A program made the translations under genes and the position numbers. Of a stretch of DNA of 39,453 nucleotides, positions 16,961-26,482 are shown in pieces; the first letter of the stretch is position 1, and every line of letters begins with the position of its first letter. The stretch lies in the NCBI GenBank assembly GCA_905479505.1, contig CAJQMS010000075.1, forward strand, positions 1-39,453, written 5' to 3'. The DNA comes from an uncultured Burkholderiales Genera incertae sedis bacterium (GTDB lineage: Bacteria > Pseudomonadota > Gammaproteobacteria > Burkholderiales > Eutrophovitaceae). Under the pieces are notes generated by a model that made no database searches, was not told the DNA's origin, and saw nothing but the letters and a program-made list of their open reading frames with translations.

Positions 16961-17737
16961 ATGGTTGATACCAAAAGTTTTTTCCGTCTTGACGATAAAG
17001 TTGCAATCATCACTGGGGCGAGTCGGGGAATAGGAAAAGCTATAGCGATAGCTTACGCTCGTTATGGAGCCAAGGTCGTCGTGTCGAGTAGGAAAATCGA
17101 AGCGTGCGAGAAAGTTGTCGAAGAGATTCGATCTTTCGGCGGAGAGGCAACTGCCACTGCCGCCAACATATCGGAAAAATCCAGCTTAGAAGACCTAGTG
17201 CGCTTCACTTTAAAGACATACAAATCTATTGATGTTCTGGTCTGCAATGCGGCATCGAACCCGTTCTTCGGGCCGCTAAAAGACATTCCGGACTCAGCTT
17301 TTGAGAAAATTTTAAAAAACAACATTCTGAGTAATCATTGGCTATCAAGTTTAGTTGCTCCCCACATGGAGGGCAAAAATGGCGGCTCAATACTTATTAT
17401 TTCCTCAATAGCAGGACTCAAAGGCTCGCCCGGGCTGGGAGCGTATGCAATTTCAAAAGCAGCCGACATGCAATTAGTGCGGAATCTAGCAATAGAATTA
17501 GGTGATAAAAATATCAAAATCAATGGCATCGCGCCAGGGCTAATTAAAACGGATTTTGCAAAAGCCCTGTGGGAAAACATAGAAACAAGGAAGCACTATG
17601 AGAAGAAAACAGCACTCCGAAGATTGGGAAATCCTGAAGACATCGCCGGAGTGGCACTTTTCTTAGCCTCGGCGGCCTCAGCGTATATTACCGGGCAAAC
17701 AATCGTGGCTGATGGAGGCATCACCATTACTGGTTAG
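16961..17737 (+). CDS. SDR-family oxidoreductase
   Basis: A 258-residue NAD(P)-dependent short-chain dehydrogenase. TGASRGIG (19-26) is the dinucleotide site, VCNAAS the NNAG-equivalent, ISSIAG carries the catalytic Ser, and YAISK supplies the Tyr/Lys pair; the C-terminal ITGQTIVADGG is typical. The pattern fits 3-oxoacyl-[ACP] reductase/3-hydroxyacyl-CoA dehydrogenase-like classical SDRs. AAAGGAGAA precedes ATG 16961. It begins a run of + strand genes (GST, TAXI, TRAP permease) that may work on an imported acid. Confidence 0.92.
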   Translation: MVDTKSFFRLDDKVAIITGASRGIGKAIAIAYARYGAKVVVSSRKIEACEKVVEEIRSFGGEATATAANISEKSSLEDLVRFTLKTYKSIDVLVCNAASNPFFGPLKDIPDSAFEKILKNNILSNHWLSSLVAPHMEGKNGGSILIISSIAGLKGSPGLGAYAISKAADMQLVRNLAIELGDKNIKINGIAPGLIKTDFAKALWENIETRKHYEKKTALRRLGNPEDIAGVALFLASAASAYITGQTIVADGGITITG

Positions 17738-17800
17738 GGCTTAAGACTAAAAAGTATCACCCTAAATCGTAGCATCTAACTTAACGAAAGCAGGAAGTAA

Positions 17801-18712
17801 ATGTCCGAATTCATTCTGCACCACTATCCTACGTCCCCAATTTCGGAAAAAATCCGAGTAGTCATGGGAATTAAAAAACTTACTTGGCGATCTGTGCAAA
17901 TACCCAACTTGCCACCCAAACCCGACGTGATTCCGCTTTCAGGGGGGTATAGGAGAACTCCGATCATGCAAATCGGTGCTGATATTTTTTGTGATAGCCA
18001 AACTATCTTGGCTGAAATCGAAAACCAATACCCAACAAAGATGAAGAATGCTGGGTTAATACAGGTAATTAACCACTGGTGTGATAACTTATTTGCACCG
18101 ATAGTGAAAGTAGCGATCGCGACATCGTCGAGTCGATTCCCGGAGGATTTTCTAAAAGACCGTCAAGCCTTGTTTTTGGGTGCATATCCCGACATGGATT
18201 CAGTTACTCGTCGCATTCCACATTACACAACACAAGTGAGAGCTCAGATGTCTTGGGCGAATGCAGCCCTACATGATAGTGGCGGCTTCCTCCTGGGTGA
18301 AGCACCATCAGTGCCAGACGCATCATTATTCGCTCTGGTCTGGTTTATTCGAAGGCGCTGGGAAAACGGTGAAGAATTTTTAACTGAATTTCCCGACATT
18401 TGTCGTTGGGAAAAAGCCATCACAGATATCGGACACGGGACATACGATGAAATGACTTCTCAAGAGGCATTAGATGTAGCCAACAACTCTGATATAGCGC
18501 CCGAAAACAACGGCGCCGACTCCGATGATCAAATTTTTTCAAAAGGAAATTATGTAAGAATTTCCTTTGATGGGAAATCTGGGGAACAACCAGTCTCGGG
18601 ACGCATACATTCTTTAGAGCGAAACAGAATAAGTTTAATCCACACCAATGATCGCGTTGGGACGGTTTGCATTCACTTTCCCAAGGTGGGATACCTAATT
18701 GAACATCTATGA
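17801..18712 (+). CDS. Glutathione S-transferase family protein with extra C-terminal domain
   Basis: A 303-residue protein. Residues about 3-80 are a thioredoxin-like GST N-domain (LHHYPTSPISEKIRVVMG with Ser as the likely active residue, YRRTPIMQIGADIFCDSQTI), and 85-205 the helical C-domain (GEAPSVPDASLFALVWFI). Normal GSTs end near 210-220. Here residues about 230-303 add a beta-rich segment (NYVRISFDGKSGEQPVSGRI, ISLIHTNDRVGTVCIHFP) that looks like a small SH3-like barrel, after an acidic linker. Start ATG 17801 after CAGGAAG. 63 bases after the SDR gene. Confidence 0.82.
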   Translation: MSEFILHHYPTSPISEKIRVVMGIKKLTWRSVQIPNLPPKPDVIPLSGGYRRTPIMQIGADIFCDSQTILAEIENQYPTKMKNAGLIQVINHWCDNLFAPIVKVAIATSSSRFPEDFLKDRQALFLGAYPDMDSVTRRIPHYTTQVRAQMSWANAALHDSGGFLLGEAPSVPDASLFALVWFIRRRWENGEEFLTEFPDICRWEKAITDIGHGTYDEMTSQEALDVANNSDIAPENNGADSDDQIFSKGNYVRISFDGKSGEQPVSGRIHSLERNRISLIHTNDRVGTVCIHFPKVGYLIEHL

Positions 18713-18746
18713 ATACTCCAACCGAACAATATAAGGAGAAGCTTAC

Positions 18747-19727
18747 GTGCAATTTGACAAAAAATTAGGTTCGCTAAAATCAATATTATTAATCTGTGCG
18801 TTAGCGACGATCGGTGTATCCGGGTGTTCCGAAAATACAGGTAACTCAAAAACTTATAAGTTGGTTACAGGCCCGCAGGGTGGCGCCTGGTACCCTCTAG
18901 GGGGTGCGCTAAAAGCACTGATAGAAAATGGACAGTCAGAGATCAAAGTTCAGGTTCTCCCTGGAGGGGGAGTTTCCAATGTCCTCGCTTTGCATACCGG
19001 TCAGGCTCAAATAGCCCTCGCACAAAGCGTTACAAGTCTAGATGCGATTGAAGGCAAAGCTCCATTTAAGGAACCTCTCCAAAACATTTGTAACATAGCC
19101 ACATTCTACCGACAGTACTTTCAAGTAGTGACGTTAGCCGAATCAGGTGTCAACAGCCCCTATGATTTGAAGGGCAAGGTATTGGCGACACAGCCCAGAG
19201 GGGCAACCGGAGAAGCAATCACCAATCACCTATTACTAGCACACGATATGGATTACAAAACCCTAGAGAATGTAAGTTTTGGGTCATATACAGATTCAGT
19301 CACACTGATGAAAGATGGAAATGCTGACGTATTTACTTTAACCACAACAATTCCTTCAGGTGCAGTGATGGACCTAGCGAGCTCTCGGACAATGAAACTC
19401 ATGCCAATGAGTATAGAGTCGCACAAAAAAATGCTAAAAATTAATTCCAAGTATGAACGAGGAGTCATCCCAAAAGGAACATATCCTGAACAAAATGAGG
19501 ACGTGCCGACGATTTTCTGGTACACCCACCTCGCTGCTCGATGTGATGTGAGCAATGATGTCGTAGCTCATATCCTCGACGTTGTGCAGTCTGGTTCAAA
19601 TGAGCTCGTCTCAGTCACAAGAGCAATAGAAGGCCTTGATATGGCAACTATGACCCGTGACATTGGTGTACCAATGCACCCAGGAGCAACTCAATGGTAT
19701 GCCGAGCAAGAGCAAGAGCAAGATTAA
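18747..19727 (+). CDS. TAXI-family TRAP transporter solute-binding lipoprotein
   Basis: A 326-residue periplasmic receptor for a TRAP transporter. It has a lipoprotein signal peptide with lipobox VSGC and Cys27 as the acylated residue. Then come the TAXI-family landmarks KLVTGPQGGAWYPLGGAL, LPGGGVSNVLAL, GQAQIALAQS and LKGKVLATQPRGATGEA. Start is GTG 18747 with AAGGAG 8 bases upstream; no better ATG exists at the signal peptide. The permease gene follows after 28 bases, so the two form a transport operon. TAXI receptors bind small acids such as amino acids or carboxylates; the ligand cannot be read. Confidence 0.92.
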   Translation: MQFDKKLGSLKSILLICALATIGVSGCSENTGNSKTYKLVTGPQGGAWYPLGGALKALIENGQSEIKVQVLPGGGVSNVLALHTGQAQIALAQSVTSLDAIEGKAPFKEPLQNICNIATFYRQYFQVVTLAESGVNSPYDLKGKVLATQPRGATGEAITNHLLLAHDMDYKTLENVSFGSYTDSVTLMKDGNADVFTLTTTIPSGAVMDLASSRTMKLMPMSIESHKKMLKINSKYERGVIPKGTYPEQNEDVPTIFWYTHLAARCDVSNDVVAHILDVVQSGSNELVSVTRAIEGLDMATMTRDIGVPMHPGATQWYAEQEQEQD

Positions 19728-19755
19728 AATCTACTAATGTCTGGGAATATATAAG

Positions 19756-21609
19756 GTGACACTAAAACCAGCCAAGTTTATGACAACAATCATATCTTTC
19801 GTTGCGCTCTCGATGTCTGGTTTTCATTTATATATTGCGTGGCAGGGCCCACCGGATGCATTGACGCTTCGAGCCGTGCATTTGGCTTTTGCCTTAATAC
19901 TAGTATTTCTAACTAGCGCCACTAAAAGAGATTCAAAACTGGGATTTAGATTCGACTCTTTGATCTTAATCATACTAACCATCGTAACTTGTGGTTATCT
20001 GGTCCTTCAACAAGACTATATCGTCAGTCGAATGGTTTACGTCGACCCATTAAGGCACATAGATTGGACCTTAGGCATTATAACGGTGTTACTTGTTCTA
20101 GAAGGCACCCGGCGAGCCGTAGGATGGGCTCTGCCAGTCACGGCCATCGCCTTCCTAGCGTATGCACTCACAATCGGAGGCGTTGACTTTGAGCGAGTCA
20201 CCGAACAAATGTATATGGGCACAGAGGGGATTCTAGGCATCCCTTTGTATGTTTCCGCTACATATGTGATGCTATTTATCCTTTTCGGCGCACTCGTGGA
20301 GAGAACTGGTACGGGTGCATTATTTATGGACTTTGCTATGGGTCTTGCTGGTCACTCCGCTGGAGGGCCCGCAAAAGTCTCTTGCATCACAAGTGGAATG
20401 TTCGGCACCGTCTCAGGAAGCGCCGTAGCCAACGTGATGACCACTGGCGCCTTCACCATCCCCTTGATGAAACGACTTGGCTACAAACCCGCCTTCTCGG
20501 GTTCTGTCGAAGCAGTCGCTTCAACAGGTGGACAGATAATGCCTCCCATCATGGGAGCGACAGCATTCATAATGGCCGAATTTCTCGGCATAAGCTATCT
20601 CAAAGTCGCTATGTACGCGCTTTTACCGGCGCTTTTATACTACGTCGCCTTGTTTTTAAGTATTCATTTCGAGGCAAAAAAGAATGGAATGCATGGTTTA
20701 AAAAAATCAGAGCTCCCTAAAGTATCAAAGGTACTCAAAGAGCGTGGACATTTGTTCCTTCCCTTATTCATAATTGTTGGGACACTGCTCTTAGGGTTCA
20801 GCGCACCTTTCGCAGCCCTGTGTGGAATTGCCAGCACCATCCCCACCGCACTACTTAGAAAAACGACACGCCAATATATTAATCTTGAAAATATTCTCAA
20901 AGCTTTAGAAGAAGGTGCAAAAAATACCGTTACTGTCGCACTATCCTGTGCCTGTGCAGGGATTGTTATCGGTGTGATTTTCATCACGGGTTTAGGCTTA
21001 GAGTTCACGAATTTAGTACTCTCTGCAGCAGACAACCATCTTTTCTTAGCGCTAGTTTTAACCAGTTTTGCTGGCATATTACTCGGGATGGGAATGCCCA
21101 CGGCACCGGCCTATATTATGCAGACAGCTCTTCTCGTCCCGGCACTTGTCAAGCTTGGAGTGATTGTTGAAGCCGCACACATGTTTGTGTTTTATTTTGC
21201 CATTCTCTCAGCCATTACCCCACCAGTTGCGCTCGCGGTCTATGCGGCAAATGGGATTTCTCGCGCATCCATATGGGATTCAAGTATAGCTGCACTTAGA
21301 CTTGGGGCAACGGGTTATATTATTCCGTTTATGTTTGTGTTTGGTCCGTCACTTTTGCTAATCGGTAGCGGTATAGAAATTCTGCAAACAAGCATAACGG
21401 CAATTATAGGAGTCGTTTGCTTGGCCTCGGGGTTATCTGGTTACCTCTTCAAAGTCACCTCCATTTGGGAACGACTAAGCTTGTTGGCTGCGGCATTAGT
21501 CCTTATTAAACCTGGTTTAGAGACTGATATTGTCGGGGCGGCATTTATACTGTTTACACTTGTGGGACAGCTAAGAAATAGAGTAAAAGTAGATTCGACG
21601 ACTAATTAA
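19756..21609 (+). CDS. TRAP transporter fused permease (DctQM type)
   Basis: A 617-residue integral membrane protein in which the small (4-helix) and large (12-helix) TRAP subunits are one chain, the form normally paired with TAXI receptors. Many hydrophobic helices are visible; conserved parts include VRMVYVDPLRHIDWTLG, GALVERTGTGALFMDFAMG, GPAKVSCITSGMFGTVSGSAVANV, QIMPPIMGATAFIMAEFLG and LLGMGMPTAPAYIM. Start is GTG 19756 behind ATAAGG. Energy would come from a sodium or proton gradient. Directly downstream of its receptor gene. Confidence 0.92.
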   Translation: MTLKPAKFMTTIISFVALSMSGFHLYIAWQGPPDALTLRAVHLAFALILVFLTSATKRDSKLGFRFDSLILIILTIVTCGYLVLQQDYIVSRMVYVDPLRHIDWTLGIITVLLVLEGTRRAVGWALPVTAIAFLAYALTIGGVDFERVTEQMYMGTEGILGIPLYVSATYVMLFILFGALVERTGTGALFMDFAMGLAGHSAGGPAKVSCITSGMFGTVSGSAVANVMTTGAFTIPLMKRLGYKPAFSGSVEAVASTGGQIMPPIMGATAFIMAEFLGISYLKVAMYALLPALLYYVALFLSIHFEAKKNGMHGLKKSELPKVSKVLKERGHLFLPLFIIVGTLLLGFSAPFAALCGIASTIPTALLRKTTRQYINLENILKALEEGAKNTVTVALSCACAGIVIGVIFITGLGLEFTNLVLSAADNHLFLALVLTSFAGILLGMGMPTAPAYIMQTALLVPALVKLGVIVEAAHMFVFYFAILSAITPPVALAVYAANGISRASIWDSSIAALRLGATGYIIPFMFVFGPSLLLIGSGIEILQTSITAIIGVVCLASGLSGYLFKVTSIWERLSLLAAALVLIKPGLETDIVGAAFILFTLVGQLRNRVKVDSTTN

Positions 21610-21699
21610 CGAGTCGATTAATCAACCTAAGGTGACTCTTTTTACTACTGAATGTGATTTCTAAATTACAATACTGGATTATCACTTTGAGACAACATA

Positions 21700-22419
21700 A
21701 TGTTTGATTGGATCGCTTCCCCTGAGGCATGGATCGCACTAGGAACACTCACGGCGTTGGAAATCGTTCTAGGTATCGACAATATAATATTTCTTTCGAT
21801 ATTAGTTAACCGCTTACCGGAGAGACAACGTAATCTAGCGAGGCGTCTTGGGCTATCGCTTGCGATGATTGCAAGGCTTGGCCTGCTTTTCTCCCTCTCG
21901 TGGGTTATGTCACTTCGAGAACCTATCATTTCGTTTGAGCAGTTTAGCGTTTCCGGTCGAGACCTCATTTTGTTTTTCGGTGGGCTTTTCCTAATAGGAA
22001 AAGCAGTCCAGGAGATATATGAGGCCCTGACCGGAATGACATCTGAACGAACTTCAAGCGGCAGAGCTAGCTTACTTTCTATACTGATTCAAATTGCGAT
22101 TCTAGACATAGTTTTTTCACTAGACTCAGTTATTACTGCTGTCGGTTTAGTGGACCAGTTAAGCATAATGGTTATCGCTATCGTTGCGGCTGTTGGTGTA
22201 ATGATGTTTGCAGCCGAGGCAATTGGTAATTTTGTGGACAGGCATCCGACCATAAAAATACTCGCCTTAGCGTTTTTGATCTTAGTTGGTGTCGTGTTAG
22301 TTTTCGAGTGCTTTCAGGTGCATATTCCGAAGTCTTATATATACTTCGCCATGGCATTTTCTCTATCAGTAGAGCTGATCAACATCAAAACACGATTGAC
22401 ACAACACAAATCCAGTTAA
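21700..22419 (+). CDS. TerC-family integral membrane protein
   Basis: A 239-residue protein with about seven membrane helices. The TerC hallmarks are EIVLGIDNIIFLSILVNRLP near the N-terminus and DIVFSLDSVITAVGLV in the middle, each with an Asp in a helix that may take part in metal ion movement. Family members (TerC, Alx, YgdQ/YoaE-like) are linked to manganese or calcium export. About 90 bases separate it from the TRAP permease, and its ribosome site is weak, so it may have its own promoter. Convergent with the SMP-30 gene. Confidence 0.9.
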   Translation: MFDWIASPEAWIALGTLTALEIVLGIDNIIFLSILVNRLPERQRNLARRLGLSLAMIARLGLLFSLSWVMSLREPIISFEQFSVSGRDLILFFGGLFLIGKAVQEIYEALTGMTSERTSSGRASLLSILIQIAILDIVFSLDSVITAVGLVDQLSIMVIAIVAAVGVMMFAAEAIGNFVDRHPTIKILALAFLILVGVVLVFECFQVHIPKSYIYFAMAFSLSVELINIKTRLTQHKSS

Positions 22420-22430
22420 CGAAGTTTTAG

Positions 22431-23354
22431 TTAAGTGTTTAAAAAATTAAGTGGCAACCCTGGGCAGTGCCATTGAAATGAGTAGAGTCGACCAAGTCCC
22501 GATGAAGTTACAAATGCAGTTTTAAGATCCGGCCCACCAAAACACACGTTCGTGACCATCAAATCGAAATCAGGAACAGGAACACGAGCTCTGACTTCTC
22601 CCGAAGGGGCGATGGCTGTCACACAGCCCGTACCTAGCGTCGCGACTACAACATTCCCCTCAGAGTCAACTGCGAGTGAATCAAGGCGTTCATATCCGTA
22701 GAATTTATGTAAAAGTCGACCTGGCCAAAAAGGACTTGGGCCATTTTTCTTCAGTACACCTGGAGACTCAATATCGAAAGCCCATAGCCTAGCGGCATTG
22801 GTTTCCGCTACATATAACGTTTTCTCATCTGGAGACAGTCCTATCCCATTTGGAGTATCAAACGGATGAACTAGCTCAACGATCATCGATCCGTCTACCT
22901 TCGCATAAAAAATCGCACCTCGATCGATTTGTCTTCCACGACGTTTTCCAAGGTCAGTAAAATAAAATCCTCCCTGACGATCGAAAACAATGTCGTTTGG
23001 CCCTTTTAAGGACTCTCCCTCACACTCCTTGAAAACCGTACAAACCTCACCAGTTTCGAGATCTACCGATTGAATCGATCCACCGTCATAGTCTTCGGGC
23101 AACGTCTCTCCTGGACGATTAAATGCTCCTATTTTTGACCATACAAAACCACCGTTATTACAAATGTACATCTTGCCATCTGGCCCAAGCGCTGCGCCAT
23201 TCGGACCACCACCACAGTCAGCCACAATTGTTTGAGTCCCGTCTGGAGCCACTCTCGTGAGGCTCTTGCGTTCGATTTCCACCAGTAAAATAGATCCATC
23301 TGGCATCGCTACAGGTCCTTCTGGAAACATTAACCCACGACAAATTTCTTTCAC
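22431..23354 (-). CDS. SMP-30/gluconolactonase-like beta-propeller protein
   Basis: A 307-residue six-bladed propeller of the SMP-30/gluconolactonase/LRE family, hydrolysing lactones with a divalent metal. Typical stretches: FPEGPVAMPDGSILLVEI (metal Glu), GGPNGAALGPDGKMYI, KGPNDIVFDRQGGFYFTD (metal Asn), DTPNGIGLSPDEKTLYVAET and LDSLAVDSEGNV (metal Asp). GTG 23354 is preferred: GGAGGAG lies about 10 bases upstream, whereas the longer frame would begin at a TTG (23387) in front of that site. 40 bases downstream of the SDR gene on the same strand, so likely one operon. Confidence 0.88.
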   Translation of the reverse strand: MKEICRGLMFPEGPVAMPDGSILLVEIERKSLTRVAPDGTQTIVADCGGGPNGAALGPDGKMYICNNGGFVWSKIGAFNRPGETLPEDYDGGSIQSVDLETGEVCTVFKECEGESLKGPNDIVFDRQGGFYFTDLGKRRGRQIDRGAIFYAKVDGSMIVELVHPFDTPNGIGLSPDEKTLYVAETNAARLWAFDIESPGVLKKNGPSPFWPGRLLHKFYGYERLDSLAVDSEGNVVVATLGTGCVTAIAPSGEVRARVPVPDFDLMVTNVCFGGPDLKTAFVTSSGLGRLYSFQWHCPGLPLNFLNT

Positions 23355-23394
23355 TTTAATTTCTCCTCCGTAATATGGAAATCCCAAAAATACT

Positions 23395-24192
23395 CTAAAG
23401 CATTAGTAAACCACCATCAACATGATAAGACTGTCCTGTTATAAAGTCAGAATCTTTGGACGCTAAGAAACATGCCATTGAGGCCACATCCTCAGGCTTT
23501 TGTGCTCGCCCCATCGGCACACCTTTTACCCGCTCAGACCATACTGATCCCGTTGGCTTTCCCTCGATAGCAGCCCACTGAGCATCAATCTTTACCCACA
23601 TCTCCGTATCGACTGGACCGGGACAAATACTGTTGACCGTAACTTTTGGCGAAAACTCTGACGCGCCGGATTGTGTGATCATAATAACCGCTGCCTTACT
23701 TGCAGAGTAAGCACAGATTAGCCCCCTTCCCGATCGACCCGCAATGGAAGACATATTAATAATTTTGCCTGTCGGTCTTCCATCCGCTAAAGGAACTTGA
23801 CTGAGCATCTGTCTAGCACATGCTTGAACGCTGAAAAACAAGCCTCTCGCATTCACGCTTTGCATATAGTCCCAATCTTGAGTCGTAGTTTCCAGGAATG
23901 ATTTAACTCGAATAACCCCTGCATTGTTTACCATGACATCTATACGACCATAATACTCAGTAGACTCATCAATCATTCTTGACGATGCCTCAGGGTCCGA
24001 GATATCTATGGATAACGGTAAAACATCCACCCCATGCTCTGAAAGTTCGCTAGCGAGAGACGTGACCGCGTCCTGATTGATATCGGCTAGGACTAATCGA
24101 GCACCCTCTGAGGCGTACCGTCTAGCGATTGCCTCGCCAATCCCACGACCTGCTCCTGTGATAATGGCTACCACATTATTTAATCTAGTCAT
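23395..24192 (-). CDS. SDR-family oxidoreductase
   Basis: A 265-residue short-chain dehydrogenase. TGAGRGIG near residue 12, NNAGVI, MSSIAG with catalytic Ser, YSASK with the Tyr/Lys pair, and the C-terminal FITGQSYHVDGG. Resembles sorbitol/2,3-butanediol-type or 3-oxoacyl reductase-type SDRs. An in-frame GTG at 24216 would add 8 residues not expected for the family; ATG 24192 is preferred. It lies 27 bases after the amidase stop and 40 bases before the SMP-30 gene; with a lactonase downstream, sugar or polyol oxidation to a lactone is a reasonable guess. Confidence 0.9.
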   Translation of the reverse strand: MTRLNNVVAIITGAGRGIGEAIARRYASEGARLVLADINQDAVTSLASELSEHGVDVLPLSIDISDPEASSRMIDESTEYYGRIDVMVNNAGVIRVKSFLETTTQDWDYMQSVNARGLFFSVQACARQMLSQVPLADGRPTGKIINMSSIAGRSGRGLICAYSASKAAVIMITQSGASEFSPKVTVNSICPGPVDTEMWVKIDAQWAAIEGKPTGSVWSERVKGVPMGRAQKPEDVASMACFLASKDSDFITGQSYHVDGGLLML

Positions 24193-24219
24193 TGATATTC
24201 GTCCCGATAAAAACACCGA

Positions 24220-25644
24220 CTAGTCGATATGAGGTCTCTCCAAGTGCCATCGAGTTTTCTCCTGAAATGATCGAGCGATTTTTAATATCTTAATCTCATC
24301 AAATGGCTTTCCATAGATCATAAGTCCAATTGGTAAACCCTGTAAATTAAAGCCACAAGGAACAGTCACTGCACTTAAATTAAGTATGTTACCGATTGCC
24401 GTATTACGTAAACAACTGACATTGATTTTCGAATAAGCGTCGAGACTTGAGTGACAAAAAGCAACCGATACCGGGGGCGTCATTACGGTGGGCACTAGAA
24501 CCGCATCCACCGTTTCAAAAAACTGTTTTACATCGTTTCTAATAGCTTTAAGGCCAGCTTGAATGTCGAGGTAGTCAACTGCGCTAACCTCTTTGCCTTT
24601 AATCAGTCTGTGAGATACTGCCGGATCAAGCTCATCAAAATGCTCTTCTATCAATTTTCTATTGGAATAATAAGCCTCTGCGGCAATGACTAACCCTTTA
24701 GGGTTTAACCTAAGAGCCGCGTCAGCCATCTCGAATGATCGGTATTCAACCTTAGCTCCTAAATCAGCGAACACAGTTGATGTGGCTTGCACAGATGCTT
24801 CAACTTCTGGGTCGCAATCATCAAAAAAAATATTTTGAGCGTAAGCTAATCGTTGCTTGCTCATAAAGCCGTCAAGTTCTTTGCTATGCGGCTCCGAAAT
24901 TCGTTGGAACGCCTTCATGGATGAATCATCTTCGTCATGCGTGGCAATTAAGCGATAGACCAGTTCTGCATCCGATGCGTCTCGAGTGAGTGGGCCCACA
25001 GAATCAAGCGTCCAGCTCAGAGGGTAAACGCCCCGACGACTCACTTGACCGACCGTTGTTTTAAGCCCCGTTACGCTATTAAAGGCAGCGGGGATACGCA
25101 CTGAACCACCCGTATCGCTACCCAACGCCATCGGCACAAGACCGGCACCTACCGCCACTCCCGACCCACTACTAGAGCCTCCCGGCACGTGATGCTCTTT
25201 GGACCAAGGATTAAACGGGGTTCCAAGATCATTATTAATGCCAACACCACCATAAGCGAATTGGACTGTATGTGTTTTACCGACTAAAACAGCTCCGAGC
25301 TCCTGTAAACGACTTACGACATAAGCATCCTGACTAGGAATATTTTCACGGAGCAGCTCGGTGCCGGCTCGAGTCGGCACGCCCGCGACGTCGTACAAGT
25401 CTTTGAGGGCATAAGGAATACCGTGCAGAGGACCGCGATCAAGGCCCGCTTTGATCTCATCGTCAGCTGCTCTAGCATGTTTAAGCGCCCGAAGTTCAAA
25501 AACCTCAACGAATGCATTGAGCTTTTTGTTAAACCGATTGATTCGCTCTAAATAATTCCGAGTAATGCACTCTGAGGTTAACTCTCCAGACCGAATCTTT
25601 TGCCCTAAGTCGGTTATGGACGCGAACGGATCGAATGAGTTCAA
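24220..25644 (-). CDS. Amidase signature family protein
   Basis: A 474-residue amide hydrolase. The Ser-cisSer-Lys triad is visible: Lys81 in PYALKDLYDVAG, the cis-Ser at Ser158 within GGSSSGSG, and the nucleophile Ser181 in GSDTGGSVRIPA. HGIPYALKD and the C-terminal GLPIGLMIYG are family standard. Start is TTG 25644 with GAGGAG 8 bases upstream; no ATG with equal support is present. No GatB or GatC gene is near, so it is more likely a catabolic amidase than glutamyl-tRNA amidotransferase. First gene of the amidase-SDR-lactonase run. Confidence 0.92.
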   Translation of the reverse strand: MNSFDPFASITDLGQKIRSGELTSECITRNYLERINRFNKKLNAFVEVFELRALKHARAADDEIKAGLDRGPLHGIPYALKDLYDVAGVPTRAGTELLRENIPSQDAYVVSRLQELGAVLVGKTHTVQFAYGGVGINNDLGTPFNPWSKEHHVPGGSSSGSGVAVGAGLVPMALGSDTGGSVRIPAAFNSVTGLKTTVGQVSRRGVYPLSWTLDSVGPLTRDASDAELVYRLIATHDEDDSSMKAFQRISEPHSKELDGFMSKQRLAYAQNIFFDDCDPEVEASVQATSTVFADLGAKVEYRSFEMADAALRLNPKGLVIAAEAYYSNRKLIEEHFDELDPAVSHRLIKGKEVSAVDYLDIQAGLKAIRNDVKQFFETVDAVLVPTVMTPPVSVAFCHSSLDAYSKINVSCLRNTAIGNILNLSAVTVPCGFNLQGLPIGLMIYGKPFDEIKILKIARSFQEKTRWHLERPHID

Positions 25645-25715
25645 AATGAATACTCCTCATAATTTTTAAAAACATTAACTGAATTAGGATGCCACAAAAT
25701 ACCTCAGACGATTAC

Positions 25716-26477
25716 TCATCCCCCCAGTAGGGCGGGCAAAACGTCAGTGATTGAACCTCTTAGAACCACATCGGCTATGTTGTCATAGTGAGTTTCTTGA
25801 TGATTGACGATGACCACGCCGGCACATGCAGTTTTGGCGGCATCAACAACACCCGCAATTGGATAAACCTGAAGCGTCGAGCCCACACACAAAAGAAGAT
25901 CGCAATTATTTACAAAATCAAAAGCGGCTTTAATTTTTTTTTCGTCTAACGGTTGTCCAAATGAGATAGTGTCGCTTTTTAAAATACCACCACAACTCAA
26001 GCAAGTCGGATCCAAATCTCCAGACTTCACACGCTTAAGCTCTGAACGCATGCTCGTTTTTTTATTGCAAGACATGCATACCACCTTATGTATCGTACCG
26101 TGGATTTCTATCACTGTGTCCGGTTTGTTTCCTGCACTTTGGTGCAAACCATCAATATTTTGCGTGATTAATGCCAGCAGTTTTCCTGAAGACTCAAATG
26201 ACGCCAACGAGTAGTGCGCGTCGTTAGGATTCGCACTTAAAGCTGGATGATGCAAGCGAGACTGCCAAGATAGTCGTCTAACCTCTGGGTCCGACATGTA
26301 GAACCGAATGTCAGACATTTTTTCCGCTAAAGGGTTTTCTGTCCACAATCCCTTAGGGCCACGAAAATCAGGAATACCTGAACCGGTCGAAATTCCAGCA
26401 CCAGTCAAAACAACCACAGAAGAGGCTTCGCCGATCATAACTTGGGCATGGCTTAGTTTCGAAGCTTCAGTGAACAT
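25716..26477 (-). CDS. cobB: Sir2-family NAD-dependent protein deacylase
   Basis: A 253-residue sirtuin that removes acyl groups from lysines using NAD+. GAGIS (26-30), GIPDFRGPKGLW, TQNID (105-109), catalytic His126 in EIHGT and a four-cysteine zinc site (C134, C137, C159, C162) are all in place, as are SFGQPL and CVGSTLQVYP. Length fits bacterial CobB-type enzymes. Five bases downstream of the esterase gene, so co-transcribed. Placed among CoA-ligating genes it may regulate acyl-CoA synthetases by deacylation, as CobB does with acetyl-CoA synthetase; that is inference. Confidence 0.92.
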   Translation of the reverse strand: MFTEASKLSHAQVMIGEASSVVVLTGAGISTGSGIPDFRGPKGLWTENPLAEKMSDIRFYMSDPEVRRLSWQSRLHHPALSANPNDAHYSLASFESSGKLLALITQNIDGLHQSAGNKPDTVIEIHGTIHKVVCMSCNKKTSMRSELKRVKSGDLDPTCLSCGGILKSDTISFGQPLDEKKIKAAFDFVNNCDLLLCVGSTLQVYPIAGVVDAAKTACAGVVIVNHQETHYDNIADVVLRGSITDVLPALLGG

Positions 26478-26482
26478 CGAGA

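Noticed and set aside
20382..20720. A + strand frame of 112 codons within the TRAP permease
   Set aside because: It overlaps strongly hydrophobic, well-matching permease sequence in another frame.
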